A stretch of 38,106 bases of DNA from Saprospiraceae bacterium. Lineage in GTDB: Bacteria > Bacteroidota > Bacteroidia > Chitinophagales > Saprospiraceae. Below, one piece after another: positions 7,247 through 15,523 of the stretch; position 1 is the stretch's first letter; every line of letters begins with the position of its first letter. The DNA lies in NCBI GenBank assembly GCA_027009605.1, contig JALVCY010000203.1, forward strand, positions 1 to 38,106, given 5' to 3'. The notes under the pieces are model-generated. The model saw only the letters and a list, made by a program, of their open reading frames with translations, ran no database searches and was not told where the DNA came from. The translations under genes were made by a program, and so were the position numbers.

Positions 7247-7990
7247 TTGTTTTTGAATCAAATCAAATTATCTACTGTGGGTAGTCCCAAGACAGCGTGG
7301 AGTAAAAAAGAGTGGCGAAAATTGGCCTTTCCAATTGGATTCTTAATCCTAATTTGGGTCATTCACATTGTCAAAGTGGTCGGTGGGTATGAGTTGGGTC
7401 TCTATTTTGGTCTAAAGCCTTTGTCCGTGCCTAGAATATCCGGTATTTTGACAAGTCCATTGATTCATGGGGATTGGGGGCATTTGTTTGGCAATACGTT
7501 GTCTTTTGCCGGTTTGAGCTTTTTTTTGTTCTATTTTTATCGGAAGATAGCCCTAAAAAGCTTTTTTTTGATATATTTTTTGACGGGTATCGGCGTCTGG
7601 CTTTTTGGGAAGGAGACCGCTTTTCATATTGGCGCAAGCGGTATCATATATGGGATGGCGGCCTTATTGTTTTGGACAGGTGTCTTTCGACGAAATGTTA
7701 GATCTATTGCCATCTCCTTAGTTGTTTTGACCTTGTATAGCGGGCTGTTTTACGGCTTTTTGCCCAAAGCTAGGATTTCGTATGAAAGTCATATCATAGG
7801 GGCTATCGCAGGTATTTTTGCTGCCTACTACTATAAGGACGAATTAGAAGATGCCGAGTCGGCCAAGCCGTCTCAGCCGGAAGGGGCTAAAAAGTTCTTT
7901 CTTCCGCGTGATATTTTTGCCAAAACAAAGTATGAACGGATGAGAGAAGAGCAGCAGCGCCGGCTGGAAGAAGGAGACACTGACCATTAA
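7247..7990 (+). CDS. Rhomboid-family intramembrane serine protease
   Basis: 247 residues if started at TTG 7247; no ATG precedes the first membrane segment and an in-frame stop lies at 7238, so the start is TTG (7247 or 7253) or GTG 7275. About six membrane segments are visible. Diagnostic motifs are HGDWGHLFGN (74-83), GASG with the nucleophile Ser131, and SHIIGAIAG with the partner His182. Rhomboids cleave membrane proteins within or near the bilayer (family knowledge); the substrate is unknown. A charged cytoplasmic tail rich in Glu, Arg and Gln follows from about residue 198. It sits 31 bp after pfkA and 9 bp before the next gene. Confidence 0.9.
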   Translation: MFLNQIKLSTVGSPKTAWSKKEWRKLAFPIGFLILIWVIHIVKVVGGYELGLYFGLKPLSVPRISGILTSPLIHGDWGHLFGNTLSFAGLSFFLFYFYRKIALKSFFLIYFLTGIGVWLFGKETAFHIGASGIIYGMAALLFWTGVFRRNVRSIAISLVVLTLYSGLFYGFLPKARISYESHIIGAIAGIFAAYYYKDELEDAESAKPSQPEGAKKFFLPRDIFAKTKYERMREEQQRRLEEGDTDH

Positions 7991-7999
7991 AAATCTGAA

Positions 8000-8281
8000 A
8001 TGAGATACACAAAAGGTACACTTAAGAAGGTAGAGACATTGCTGAAAGAAATCGGCTATACCATTCGATACGAAAAGGGCAGCTTTGTTTCGGGATATGC
8101 CATCGTAGAGCATCGTAAAATAGCCGTCATTAATCGTTTTTTTGATACAGAAGCACGAATCAATGCCCTTTCAGAGATTTTGTCCAGCATCGAAGTGGAT
8201 GAAAAGAGTTTGACCGAAGAGTCTTTGGATATGTACTATCTGTTGCAAGTGGCCAAAAAGAAATTAGAAGATGAAACGTAG
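8000..8281 (+). CDS. Small conserved protein of unknown function
   Basis: 93 residues starting MRYTKGTLKKVETLLKEIGY. It is soluble and charged: an N-terminal helix, a strand-rich middle (YTIRYEKGSFVSGYAIVEHR, IAVINRFFD) and a C-terminal helical half. No cysteines, signal peptide or known motif can be seen. Its last 11 bases overlap the start of the metallohydrolase gene, so the two are probably translationally coupled. I half-recognise it as a Bacteroidota conserved hypothetical; no function can be given. Confidence 0.75.
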   Translation: MRYTKGTLKKVETLLKEIGYTIRYEKGSFVSGYAIVEHRKIAVINRFFDTEARINALSEILSSIEVDEKSLTEESLDMYYLLQVAKKKLEDET

Positions 8282-9041
8282 TTTTACCTTCTTGGGGACC
8301 GGCACATCTCAAGGGGTGCCTGTGATTGGCTGTGATTGTGCCGTTTGCCAATCTTCAGACCCTCGGGACAAACGACTCCGTGTGGCCGGTTTAATTTCCT
8401 TTGGAGCGCATCGGATAGTGATTGATTCCGGGCCGGATTTTAGGCAGCAGATGCTTGCGCAAAAGGTCCATTCTATAGATGCTATCTTATTGACCCATGA
8501 ACATAATGATCATATCATTGGCTTGGATGATGTGCGGCCTATTTTTTTTCGCCGAAAGGCAGATATGCCCGTGTATGGCTTAGCCCGCGTCTTGGAAGAC
8601 GTGAAAGTTCGATTCAGTTATTGCTTTTCCGCAAATCCATATCCCGGAGTCCCTAGGTTTGCTCTCCATCCGATTGCTAAAGACCCGGTTTTTTCTATTG
8701 CCGGCTTGGATATTCAGCCTATAGAAGTGATTCATGGGCAATTGCCGATATTGGGTTTTCGATTTGATGGTTTGGTGTATATTACGGATGCCAAATATGT
8801 AAGCGAGACTGAGATGGCAAAGATTATCGGCTGTGATATACTCATTGTCAATGCCTTGCATAAGCATGAGCACCATTCTCATTTTAACTTGACCGAATCT
8901 TTAGCCTTTATAGAGAAAGTCAAGCCAAAGAAATCTTTTTTGATACACATGAGTCATATCATGGGCAAATACGAAACCATTAGCCGGCAATTACCGATAA
9001 ATGTACAGCTTGCTTATGATGGTTTGCAAATTGAGTTTTAG
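8271..9041 (+). CDS. PhnP-like metallo-beta-lactamase-fold hydrolase
   Basis: 256 residues. It opens with FLGTGTSQGVPVIGCDCAVC, the signature of the PhnP branch. Cys21, Cys23 and Cys26 match the structural zinc ligands known in E. coli PhnP, with His226 or His229 as fourth. The catalytic dinuclear site is THEHNDH (75-81), with further ligands at His145 and Asp163. PhnP itself hydrolyses phosphoribosyl cyclic phosphate; no phosphonate genes lie nearby, so the substrate here is more likely another cyclic phosphodiester or nucleotide. It overlaps the preceding 93-residue gene by 11 bp and ends the operon. Confidence 0.88.
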   Translation: MKRSFTFLGTGTSQGVPVIGCDCAVCQSSDPRDKRLRVAGLISFGAHRIVIDSGPDFRQQMLAQKVHSIDAILLTHEHNDHIIGLDDVRPIFFRRKADMPVYGLARVLEDVKVRFSYCFSANPYPGVPRFALHPIAKDPVFSIAGLDIQPIEVIHGQLPILGFRFDGLVYITDAKYVSETEMAKIIGCDILIVNALHKHEHHSHFNLTESLAFIEKVKPKKSFLIHMSHIMGKYETISRQLPINVQLAYDGLQIEF

Positions 9042-9124
9042 CCCAAAAACCGACAAAAAAACAGTTTTGGGAAAAAAAGTGCTTCAAGTAGTAAAAAAAA
9101 GAAGCAGATTGATGAGATAATTAC

Positions 9125-9132
9125 TATCTTCG
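9125..9132 (+). promoter_or_regulatory. Weak candidate promoter -7 box before the porP/sprF-like gene
   Basis: TATCTTCG differs from TAnnTTTG at one position and lies about 43 bp before the TTG start at 9176. No properly spaced TTG -33 box is seen. It is supported mainly by position in a 134-bp gap after the previous operon. Confidence 0.35.
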
Positions 9133-9175
9133 CAAGCCTTCATTTTGTTTATTCTGCTAAACCCTTTCAAAAGAG

Positions 9176-10135
9176 TTGAAAAAACTAATATTTTTCTTTC
9201 TATTCTTTGCTACCGTGCTGCATGGCCAACAGGTGGAGCAGTATAGTTTTGCTATGCTCCATGATGGGTTGCGGAATCCGGCTGCTGTAGGGACTTCGGA
9301 ATCACTTCAAGCGGTGGGGCTAGTGCGCCAACAATGGGCGGGGTTTTCCGGCAGCCCGTCGAGTCAATACTTCTCCTTGGATATGCCGGTGGGTATCATG
9401 TCCGGTGGGGTTAGCACAGGTTTTCAGCAGACGAATATCGGGGCACATAAGATACAACGGATTCAATTAGGAATCAGCTATCAAAAGGTAGTAGGGGATG
9501 ATGCTTTTGTGGCCATCGGTACTCGAGGCGGGTTGCTTAGGATTGAGTATGACGGCTCCAAGCTGCGTACACCGGGTGGTGATTATGGCAATGGGCAAGT
9601 GAACCACCATGATGTTTTGTTGAGTTCGGTGCCTTTCTCGGGCAACACTTATACCGTTGATTTTGGATTGTATAGCCGTTATCGTAACTTAGGTATAGGG
9701 GTTTCTGTGCTCAATGCCCTTGCGGGAAAAGCCAAAATAGATCCATTGTCTATCCCGATAGAACGGCATTATTTTGCGCAAGCTAATTATAAGTTAGAAG
9801 TATCCAGTGCCATCAGTTTGCAATTAAGGCTGCAAGCTTACGCAAATAATAAAATAGTACAAAGTCAAGCGATGGTCATGGGCGTGTGGAATGGGGTCTA
9901 TTCACTAGGCATCAGTTTGCGTGGGATAGAGAAAAAGACAAGAGAGTCCGTAGGAGGAATAGCAGGAATTAGGCTAAATGAGCACTTTCAGCTTTTTTAT
10001 TCCTACGAATACAATATTTTGCCGCTCAGAACGGTTTTTGATGCGAACCACGAAGTAGCAGTGGTCTATACGCTAAATAAAAAATTAGGGGAAGGACGGC
10101 TGCCAAAAGTGATTTATAATCCCCGTTACTTTTAG
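9176..10135 (+). CDS. PorP/SprF family type 9 secretion outer-membrane protein
   Basis: 319 residues from a TTG codon; an in-frame stop at 9158 and an immediate signal peptide (MKKLIFFFLFFATVLHGQ) fix this start. Family hallmarks are the early NPAAVG, RQQWAGFSGSPSSQ, strand-rich barrel sequence throughout, and the C-terminal YNPRYF. PorP/SprF proteins are outer-membrane barrels that anchor the periplasmic ring or surface adhesins of the type 9 system. Its place immediately before gldK mirrors porP ahead of porKLMN in Porphyromonas. Which of the several paralogs usual in these genomes it corresponds to cannot be decided, so no symbol is given. Confidence 0.88.
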   Translation: MKKLIFFFLFFATVLHGQQVEQYSFAMLHDGLRNPAAVGTSESLQAVGLVRQQWAGFSGSPSSQYFSLDMPVGIMSGGVSTGFQQTNIGAHKIQRIQLGISYQKVVGDDAFVAIGTRGGLLRIEYDGSKLRTPGGDYGNGQVNHHDVLLSSVPFSGNTYTVDFGLYSRYRNLGIGVSVLNALAGKAKIDPLSIPIERHYFAQANYKLEVSSAISLQLRLQAYANNKIVQSQAMVMGVWNGVYSLGISLRGIEKKTRESVGGIAGIRLNEHFQLFYSYEYNILPLRTVFDANHEVAVVYTLNKKLGEGRLPKVIYNPRYF

Positions 10136-10220
10136 CAGGTTTAGCGCAAATATCTTGTTGAAAGAGAATATTGGTACGAATATTGTCGTTTGGAATGCGG
10201 AAGATTTGCAAAATAATTAT

Positions 10221-10228
10221 TACTTTTG
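10221..10228 (+). promoter_or_regulatory. Candidate promoter -7 box before gldK
   Basis: TACTTTTG matches TAnnTTTG exactly in the 190-bp gap between the porP/sprF-like gene and gldK, about 97 bp before the ATG. A properly spaced -33 TTG is not present. It would allow gldK to be transcribed apart from the upstream gene. Confidence 0.5.
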
Positions 10229-10325
10229 CTTTTCTTTTGTTGGTTTTAAAGTTCTAGCTTGGTCTTTAACCGGCAAAACGTACACATTCCAGTAATTTTA
10301 AAATGTGAAAATTAGGGTGTCAAAA

Positions 10326-11567
10326 ATGAGAAATTTAACTAAGTTTTTAATGGTTGGTCTAGTACTAACAATTGGCCTGTCTTCATGTGGCCGCAAAGGA
10401 AACGGACAGCTTGTCGGAGTACTGGATCGTCCATCTTGGAAAGGTATTAATCCTTATGGAATGGAGAATGTGCCATCCGGAAGATTGCACATCGGTGCAA
10501 GTGATGAAGATATTACAGGGACCATGATGGCTCGAAACAAAGCCATATCCATTAGTGGATTTTATATGGATGCCACCGAAATCACCAATAATGAGTATCG
10601 GCAGTTTGTGGATTGGGTTAGAGACTCTATCGCACATGCTATGATGGATCATTTTATTGAAGATGATAATGGAAATACATACATTGATTGGGATCAAGAC
10701 TTGGATTATACCGATGAAACTTTGGAAGATATGTTTTATCAAGGAGATGACCGTTTTGCCGGACAACGGGAAATGGACGTCTCTCAACTAAAATTCGAGT
10801 ATCAATGGAAAGATTGGAAAGGAATGGCACATGCCAGACCGGATCAGTCTAGAACCGATTTTCTCCATAAAGAAGAGGTCAATATTTATCCGGACACATT
10901 GGTTTGGATTCGTGACTTTGCTTATTCTTATAATGAGCCGATGACACGTAACTATTTTTGGCATCCGGCGTTTGATGACTATCCTGTAGTTGGTGTTAGC
11001 TGGAAGACAGCTAGAGCATTCTCCTACTGGCGAACATTACTGTGGAATTCTTATGGCGGAAATGGTGCGCTAAATTCAGAAGATTTTAGATTACCTTTTG
11101 AGCATGAATGGGAATATGCGGCTCGCGGTGGACACGATTTGGTCAGATTCCCTTGGGGAGATTATTATCTAAGAAACTCTAAAGGCTGCTTGTTGGCCAA
11201 CTTTAAGCCGGGTAGAGGTAATTATCCTGAAGATGGTGGGCTCTATACCGTAAAGGCAGATGCTTATTATCCAAATGATTTTGGACTGTATAATATGGCC
11301 GGTAATGTAGCGGAGTGGACAGAGTCTGCGTTCTATGAGAACTCTTATTCTTTCATTCATGATTTGAATCCGGACGTGAGATTTGCAGCGGACGAAGATG
11401 CTCCCGAAGCACAAAAGAGAAAAGTTGTCCGTGGTGGCTCATGGAAAGATGTGGGGTACTTCTTGGAAACAGGAACCCGCTCTTGGGAATTCCAAGATAC
11501 TACGAAGTCATACATTGGATTCCGTTGTGCCTTGTCTTTCTTAGGACGTTCGGCCAAGGACTTTTAA
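10326..11567 (+). CDS. gldK: GldK, lipoprotein ring component of type 9 secretion
   Basis: 413 residues. A GTG at 10305 is in frame, but the ATG at 10326 gives a proper lipoprotein signal (MRNLTKFLMVGLVLTIGLSSC, lipidated Cys21) and is preferred. The body is a formylglycine-generating-enzyme-like (sulfatase-modifying) fold: FYMDATEITNNEYRQFVDW near the start, YPVVGVSWKTARAFSYW, FRLPFEHEWEYAARGG, YNMAGNVAEWTES, VVRGGSWKD and GFRCALSF at the end. The catalytic cysteine pair of true enzymes is absent, as expected for GldK, which is structural. GldK forms the outer-membrane-attached periplasmic ring with GldN (family knowledge). Neighbours gldL, gldM and gldN confirm the call. Confidence 0.95.
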   Translation: MRNLTKFLMVGLVLTIGLSSCGRKGNGQLVGVLDRPSWKGINPYGMENVPSGRLHIGASDEDITGTMMARNKAISISGFYMDATEITNNEYRQFVDWVRDSIAHAMMDHFIEDDNGNTYIDWDQDLDYTDETLEDMFYQGDDRFAGQREMDVSQLKFEYQWKDWKGMAHARPDQSRTDFLHKEEVNIYPDTLVWIRDFAYSYNEPMTRNYFWHPAFDDYPVVGVSWKTARAFSYWRTLLWNSYGGNGALNSEDFRLPFEHEWEYAARGGHDLVRFPWGDYYLRNSKGCLLANFKPGRGNYPEDGGLYTVKADAYYPNDFGLYNMAGNVAEWTESAFYENSYSFIHDLNPDVRFAADEDAPEAQKRKVVRGGSWKDVGYFLETGTRSWEFQDTTKSYIGFRCALSFLGRSAKDF

Positions 11568-11589
11568 TCGAATACATCAGTGATGTTTT

Positions 11590-11632
11590 AGCAGAATTAG
11601 AGAAAATGGGGAGTTCTGCTCCCCATTCTGCT
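11590..11632 (+). promoter_or_regulatory. Hairpin between gldK and gldL
   Basis: A 9-bp perfect stem pairs 11605-11613 (aatggggag) with 11619-11627 around ttctg. A competing 8-bp pairing joins 11590-11597 (agcagaat) to 11625-11632 (attctgct). The two share 11625-11627, so they are partly exclusive. No T-run follows, so this is more likely an mRNA processing or stability element, or weak attenuator, than a full terminator. Confidence 0.45.
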
Positions 11633-11703
11633 GAAATTTGTTCATATTTTCACAAAAAAACATACTTTTCTTGCTGTACATGTGGCAATTAGCCAATTTT
11701 GTG

Positions 11704-11711
11704 TACATTTG
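11704..11711 (+). promoter_or_regulatory. Candidate promoter -7 box before gldL
   Basis: TACATTTG is an exact TAnnTTTG match in the 182-bp gap after gldK, ending 38 bp before the gldL ATG. With the hairpin just upstream, this suggests that gldLMN can be expressed separately from gldK. A matching -33 element is not visible. Confidence 0.5.
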
Positions 11712-11749
11712 GCATTGGAAATTAATTTGTAACCGAAAAATTTTAAAAA

Positions 11750-12328
11750 ATGAGTTTTCTTCATTCAAAGGGGTTTAAGTACCTAAAGAATTTAATTATT
11801 GGGGTTGGGGCATCAGTTGTACTTCTTGGTGCACTTTTCAAAATCTTGCACTGGCCTCATGCGACAGAAATGCTAACTGCCGGAATGATGACAGAAGCAT
11901 TTATCTTCTTTTTCCTTGGGATTATTGGGCCGGAGCCTGATTACTATTGGGAAAAGCTTTATCCCGGATTGAATCAATATGATGGGGATGTGACTCCTTT
12001 AGTCGCCGGTGCTTCCGGTGGAGGTCTGGGAGGTGAAGCTGTCGAAGAAAAACTAGGCGGTATGCTTAGTGAGCTTCAAATCATGTCTAAGAGTATGTCT
12101 TCTCTAAAGGCATTGCAGGAGGTGGACTTCTCCGGTACGTCCGAACAAATCAAAGCAATGGGCGGCTTTTATGCTAAGCTGAATGAAGCCATGTCCAATC
12201 TGGCAGATTCTGTCGAAGACGCTAAGCGTTATAAAGAAGAAATGAAATCACTTAACCAAAACCTTGGTTCTTTGAATAGTGTGTATGGTAATATGTTGAA
12301 TGCGATGAATCCTAATCGTCAGGCATAA
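11750..12328 (+). CDS. gldL: GldL, inner-membrane motor protein of type 9 secretion
   Basis: 192 residues. Two membrane helices, about 15-30 and 42-60, are followed by a cytoplasmic domain with predicted coiled coil (about 130-180). The second helix contains Glu49 (MMTEAFIFFFLG), the position of the conserved, functionally essential acidic residue described for GldL. GldL5-GldM2 forms the proton-powered motor that drives secretion and gliding (family knowledge). The motif LGALFKILHWPHA between the helices is characteristic. gldM follows after 46 bp. Confidence 0.95.
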   Translation: MSFLHSKGFKYLKNLIIGVGASVVLLGALFKILHWPHATEMLTAGMMTEAFIFFFLGIIGPEPDYYWEKLYPGLNQYDGDVTPLVAGASGGGLGGEAVEEKLGGMLSELQIMSKSMSSLKALQEVDFSGTSEQIKAMGGFYAKLNEAMSNLADSVEDAKRYKEEMKSLNQNLGSLNSVYGNMLNAMNPNRQA

Positions 12329-12374
12329 GCCATTTCAATCGAAATAATTCTCTCAAATTAAAAACGATTAACCT

Positions 12375-13922
12375 ATGTCAATACCAAAGGAGCCGCGACA
12401 GTTAATGATTAACTTAATGTACTTAGTTCTGACAGCAATGTTGGCTTTGAGTGCGTCTGCGGAAATATTTAATGCCTTTTTCAAACTGGATAAAGGAAAT
12501 ATAAAAAGTGGTCAGATTGTCACATCCAGCAATGGGGAGATAAAGAAAATCATTGATAAACAAGCTGATACCTACAAAACGGATGAAAATAAGGCCTACA
12601 AACAGAAGGCAGACCAGGTCATCAGTATGGCGAATGATTTTAACCAATACATTGAAGACTTGAGAAATCGCTTGATTGAAGAGTCAGGGGGGGTTGATGA
12701 AGAGACGAACCTGCCGGTTGGATACAAAGACCAAAGTGTACCTACAAGAATCTTAGTAGGGATGGATCCTTCTGATGATTCTGAAGGTATGAAGCTAAAA
12801 GCGAAGATTGATGAAGTCCGGGCTCAGTTGTTGGGTCTTGTTGATGAAAAGGATAGAGCGAGCTTTGAAAGCGCTTTACCTCTAAAAACGGAGCCTATAC
12901 CGGAAAAAACGGAGAAGAAAAACTGGGCGGATTATAACTTCTACCAAATGCCCGTAGCAGCGGTGTTGCCTATGCTGTCTAAGTTTCAGGTGGATGCAAA
13001 GTCATCGGCTACTGCTTTGCTTAACTACTTTTTGAATAAAGTAAAAGGAGAAACCATCGTCATGGACAAGTATAACGTGGTAGCTAAAGCGCCTAAGGGA
13101 TACTTGTTGGAAGGTCAGAAATATACTGCTGAAATCTTTTTGAGTGCGTATTCTTCTCAGGTAAAGAATATGACCATTAAGGTCGATGGAAAGAGTTTGC
13201 CGGTAAAGGATGGTAAAGCACAATTCTCTGAAACTGCCGGAAGAATTGGGACGCACAAACACACTGTGGCGATTACTTTGACGAATCCCTTGACCGGAAA
13301 AGCGGAAACGACCAAAGGAGAATTTGCTTACGAAGTAGGACAAAAATCAGTAGCCGTGGCTGCGGATAAGATGAATGTGTTTTATGTAGGGGTGGACAAT
13401 CCGGTGACGGTATCTGCGGCAGGAATTGAGACAAGTAAATTAAAAGTCTCTGCTCCCGGTTTAGGAATCAAGAAGACAGGTAAAAGCTCTTATGTAGTAC
13501 ATCCTACCCGCCCGATGAAAGAAGCTTATATCATTGTTACCGGTGGAGATAAGCCGGTGAAGAAGAAGTTTAGAGTCAAGAAGATTCCTGATCCGGTACC
13601 TATGATGGGTACAGGGCCTACCGCACGCGGTGGACGTATAGGAAGTGGAACTATGAAAGCCCAGCCCGGTATTCGAGCGGAGTTGGTTGGGTTTGACTTT
13701 GACGCAAGATGTAAGATACAAGGCTATGAATTTACCTACCAGAAGAAAAGACAAGATCCTGTGCCGATTATAGTGAAAGGAGAGCGTTTTAGTCCACAGG
13801 CAAAGAGAATGGTCATGGCTGCGAAACCTGGAGATGTCTATTACTTTGATAAAATCAAAGCAAGATGTCCGGGGGATAAGGCCGGTCGCCCTATAGGATC
13901 TATGGTCTTCAAAATAAAGTAA
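12375..13922 (+). CDS. gldM: GldM, inner-membrane anchored motor shaft of type 9 secretion
   Basis: 515 residues, normal length. The N-terminus MSIPKEPRQLMINLMYLVLT followed by AMLALSASAEIFNAF is the family signature: a short cytoplasmic arm and one membrane helix (about 12-30). A large periplasmic part follows, with a helical first domain then several beta-rich domains, ending KKRQDPVPIIVKGERFSPQA and a Cys-containing C-terminal domain. GldM spans the periplasm to touch the GldK-GldN ring and transmits torque from GldL (family knowledge). Lies between gldL and gldN, as usual. Confidence 0.96.
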   Translation: MSIPKEPRQLMINLMYLVLTAMLALSASAEIFNAFFKLDKGNIKSGQIVTSSNGEIKKIIDKQADTYKTDENKAYKQKADQVISMANDFNQYIEDLRNRLIEESGGVDEETNLPVGYKDQSVPTRILVGMDPSDDSEGMKLKAKIDEVRAQLLGLVDEKDRASFESALPLKTEPIPEKTEKKNWADYNFYQMPVAAVLPMLSKFQVDAKSSATALLNYFLNKVKGETIVMDKYNVVAKAPKGYLLEGQKYTAEIFLSAYSSQVKNMTIKVDGKSLPVKDGKAQFSETAGRIGTHKHTVAITLTNPLTGKAETTKGEFAYEVGQKSVAVAADKMNVFYVGVDNPVTVSAAGIETSKLKVSAPGLGIKKTGKSSYVVHPTRPMKEAYIIVTGGDKPVKKKFRVKKIPDPVPMMGTGPTARGGRIGSGTMKAQPGIRAELVGFDFDARCKIQGYEFTYQKKRQDPVPIIVKGERFSPQAKRMVMAAKPGDVYYFDKIKARCPGDKAGRPIGSMVFKIK

Positions 13923-13974
13923 CATCAAAATTCGTTTAGGTAATCTAAACACAGATAAATAAATAATTGAGAAA

Positions 13975-14844
13975 ATGAAGATGCTAAAATTGATTTTGCC
14001 ATTATTCGTGGTTGCTTTTTTGTCCACAGGACTTTATGCCCAAGATGCAGAAAGTGTAAAAACCGAGACATCAGATTTGGATTATCCGGACAAGCCTTTG
14101 GATGATGTTGTAGAGCGCAAATTGATAGGAGAAAAGAGAATCCTGCCCTATGAAGCTTTGCGTGAAGGAGACATCTTGTGGTCAAAAAAAATCTGGAGGG
14201 TCATAGATGTGAGAGAGAAAATGAATCTGAGCTTTGCTTATCCGGAGAAGCCTTTCTTTTCTATCATTGTGGATGGATTGAAGGATGGTGCTCTCACAGC
14301 GTATAGTGTGCTGGATGATAAGTTTTCTAATCCCATCTCCAGTGCTGATGTTGAAGAAATGCTCTTTTTTGCAGATACATCCTATGTTGTGGATCCGGAT
14401 ACCTATGAAGAGAAAATGGTCGTCACAAGGAATGAAACAAATCCGGAAGACGTAAAGCGTTTTAGAATTAAGGAAATGTGGTTCTTTGATGCGGAGTCCT
14501 CTACCATGAGAGTGCGAATCCTTGGGATTGCTCCGATTATTGACAAATTGGATGAGAATGGTAATTTTTTAAGAGAGCAACCGCTATTTTGGATTTATTA
14601 TCCGGATTCCCGGGAATGGTTTGCCAAGTATCGAGTAGCTAACTTTGAAGGGAATGAAGCCAGTCCAATTTCTTGGGAAGATTTGTTGGAGATGAGATTC
14701 TTCTCCAGTTATATTATCAAGGAGTCTAATAACCGGGATCGAAGGATTGCGGACTACATGACAAATGGTGTCGATGCCTTGTTAGAAGGTCAGAAAATCA
14801 AGAATTCCATCTTCAATTATGAGCAAGATCTTTGGTCTTACTAG
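13975..14844 (+). CDS. gldN: GldN, periplasmic ring protein of type 9 secretion
   Basis: 289 residues. Signal peptide MKMLKLILPLFVVAFLSTGLYA, cleaved before QDAES. GldN/PorN hallmarks visible are a basic-acidic segment with EKRILPYEALREGDILWSKK, then WRVIDVREKMNLSFAYPEKP and a late LFWIYYPDSREWFAKYRVAN. GldN binds GldK to form the periplasmic ring (family knowledge). ATG 13975 or 13981 could both serve as start. It closes the gld operon, with a strong terminator 44 bp later. Confidence 0.94.
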   Translation: MKMLKLILPLFVVAFLSTGLYAQDAESVKTETSDLDYPDKPLDDVVERKLIGEKRILPYEALREGDILWSKKIWRVIDVREKMNLSFAYPEKPFFSIIVDGLKDGALTAYSVLDDKFSNPISSADVEEMLFFADTSYVVDPDTYEEKMVVTRNETNPEDVKRFRIKEMWFFDAESSTMRVRILGIAPIIDKLDENGNFLREQPLFWIYYPDSREWFAKYRVANFEGNEASPISWEDLLEMRFFSSYIIKESNNRDRRIADYMTNGVDALLEGQKIKNSIFNYEQDLWSY

Positions 14845-14887
14845 TCTCAAAATGAAAGTGATATTTTCCCTTAGTGGGAAGTAAAAC

Positions 14888-14920
14888 AAAAGGAGTAGCT
14901 GCTTAGCTGCTCCTTTTTTT
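14888..14920 (+). terminator. Intrinsic terminator after gldN
   Basis: A stem of about 10 bp (aggagtagct at 14891-14900 with its near-complement at 14905-14914, one G-U pair, loop gctt) runs straight into seven T. It separates the gld operon from the ribosomal cluster. Confidence 0.9.
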
Positions 14921-15082
14921 ATTGGTTTTGATTAAATTACCTAGATGTAGGGGCCAATTTATTTTCTTTTTTAAAGGGGCTGAGCTAGCTGTAAGTTACT
15001 GATAATCAAATAGTTGTAAAAACACACGTGGAGAGAATCTTTTTTTTTTGAAAAATAAGTTTCATCTTATCAGAAAAAATAG

Positions 15083-15090
15083 TACCTTTG
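15083..15090 (+). promoter_or_regulatory. Main promoter -7 box of the ribosomal superoperon
   Basis: TACCTTTG followed by CA is an exact Bacteroidota -7 match, 49 bp before the rpsL ATG. TTTC at 15060-15063 lies 19 bp upstream, one base off the usual TTTG -33 element. The preceding 40 bp are very A/T rich, which may help polymerase binding. A weak hairpin (gtgg 15110-15113 with ccac 15119-15122) lies in the leader. Confidence 0.7.
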
Positions 15091-15139
15091 CATTCGCTTT
15101 TTTAACAAGGTGGTTTGTCCACTAATTAAGAATTACTTT

Positions 15140-15514
15140 ATGCCAACAATTAACCAATTAGTTCGTAAAAGCCGCAAGAAGATCGTCATGGCGAGCAAGT
15201 CTAGGGCTTTGGATAGTTGTCCCCAAAAACGGGGCGTGTGCACAAGAGTGTACACCACAACACCAAAGAAACCAAACTCCGCCTTGAGAAAGGTCGCCAA
15301 GGTGAAATTGACCAACGGAATTGAGGTGATTGCTTATATCCCCGGTGAAGGTCACAACCTTCAAGAACACTCCATCGTGCTGATTAGAGGGGGGAGAGTA
15401 AAGGATTTGCCGGGTGTAAGATATACCGTGGTAAGAGGCGCATTGGATACAGCGGGTGTAGATGATAGAAAACAAAGTCGTTCAAAATATGGCACAAAGC
15501 GGCCTAAAAAATAA
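15140..15514 (+). CDS. rpsL: Ribosomal protein S12
   Basis: 124 residues from the ATG at 15140, which gives the usual MPTINQLVRK start; an in-frame upstream ATG at 15110 adds ten atypical residues and lies in the leader. S12 sits at the decoding centre of the 30S subunit. The loop TPKKPNSALRK has Lys43 and the second loop RVKDLPGVRY has Lys88, both wild type, so no streptomycin-resistance substitution is seen. First gene of the str block. Confidence 0.97.
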   Translation: MPTINQLVRKSRKKIVMASKSRALDSCPQKRGVCTRVYTTTPKKPNSALRKVAKVKLTNGIEVIAYIPGEGHNLQEHSIVLIRGGRVKDLPGVRYTVVRGALDTAGVDDRKQSRSKYGTKRPKK

Positions 15515-15523
15515 TCTGAAAAG

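Noticed and set aside
9042..9072. Terminator after the PhnP-like gene
   Set aside because: A 7-bp stem with a 16-nt loop (cccaaaa with ttttggg) is followed by A, not T, so it is not convincing on the plus strand.
10305..11567. GTG start for gldK at 10305
   Set aside because: It would add seven residues before a clean lipoprotein signal peptide; ATG 10326 is preferred.
14845..15139. Small RNA or riboswitch between gldN and rpsL
   Set aside because: Apart from the terminator and the promoter, I could not find a stable conserved-looking fold; only a weak hairpin in the rpsL leader.
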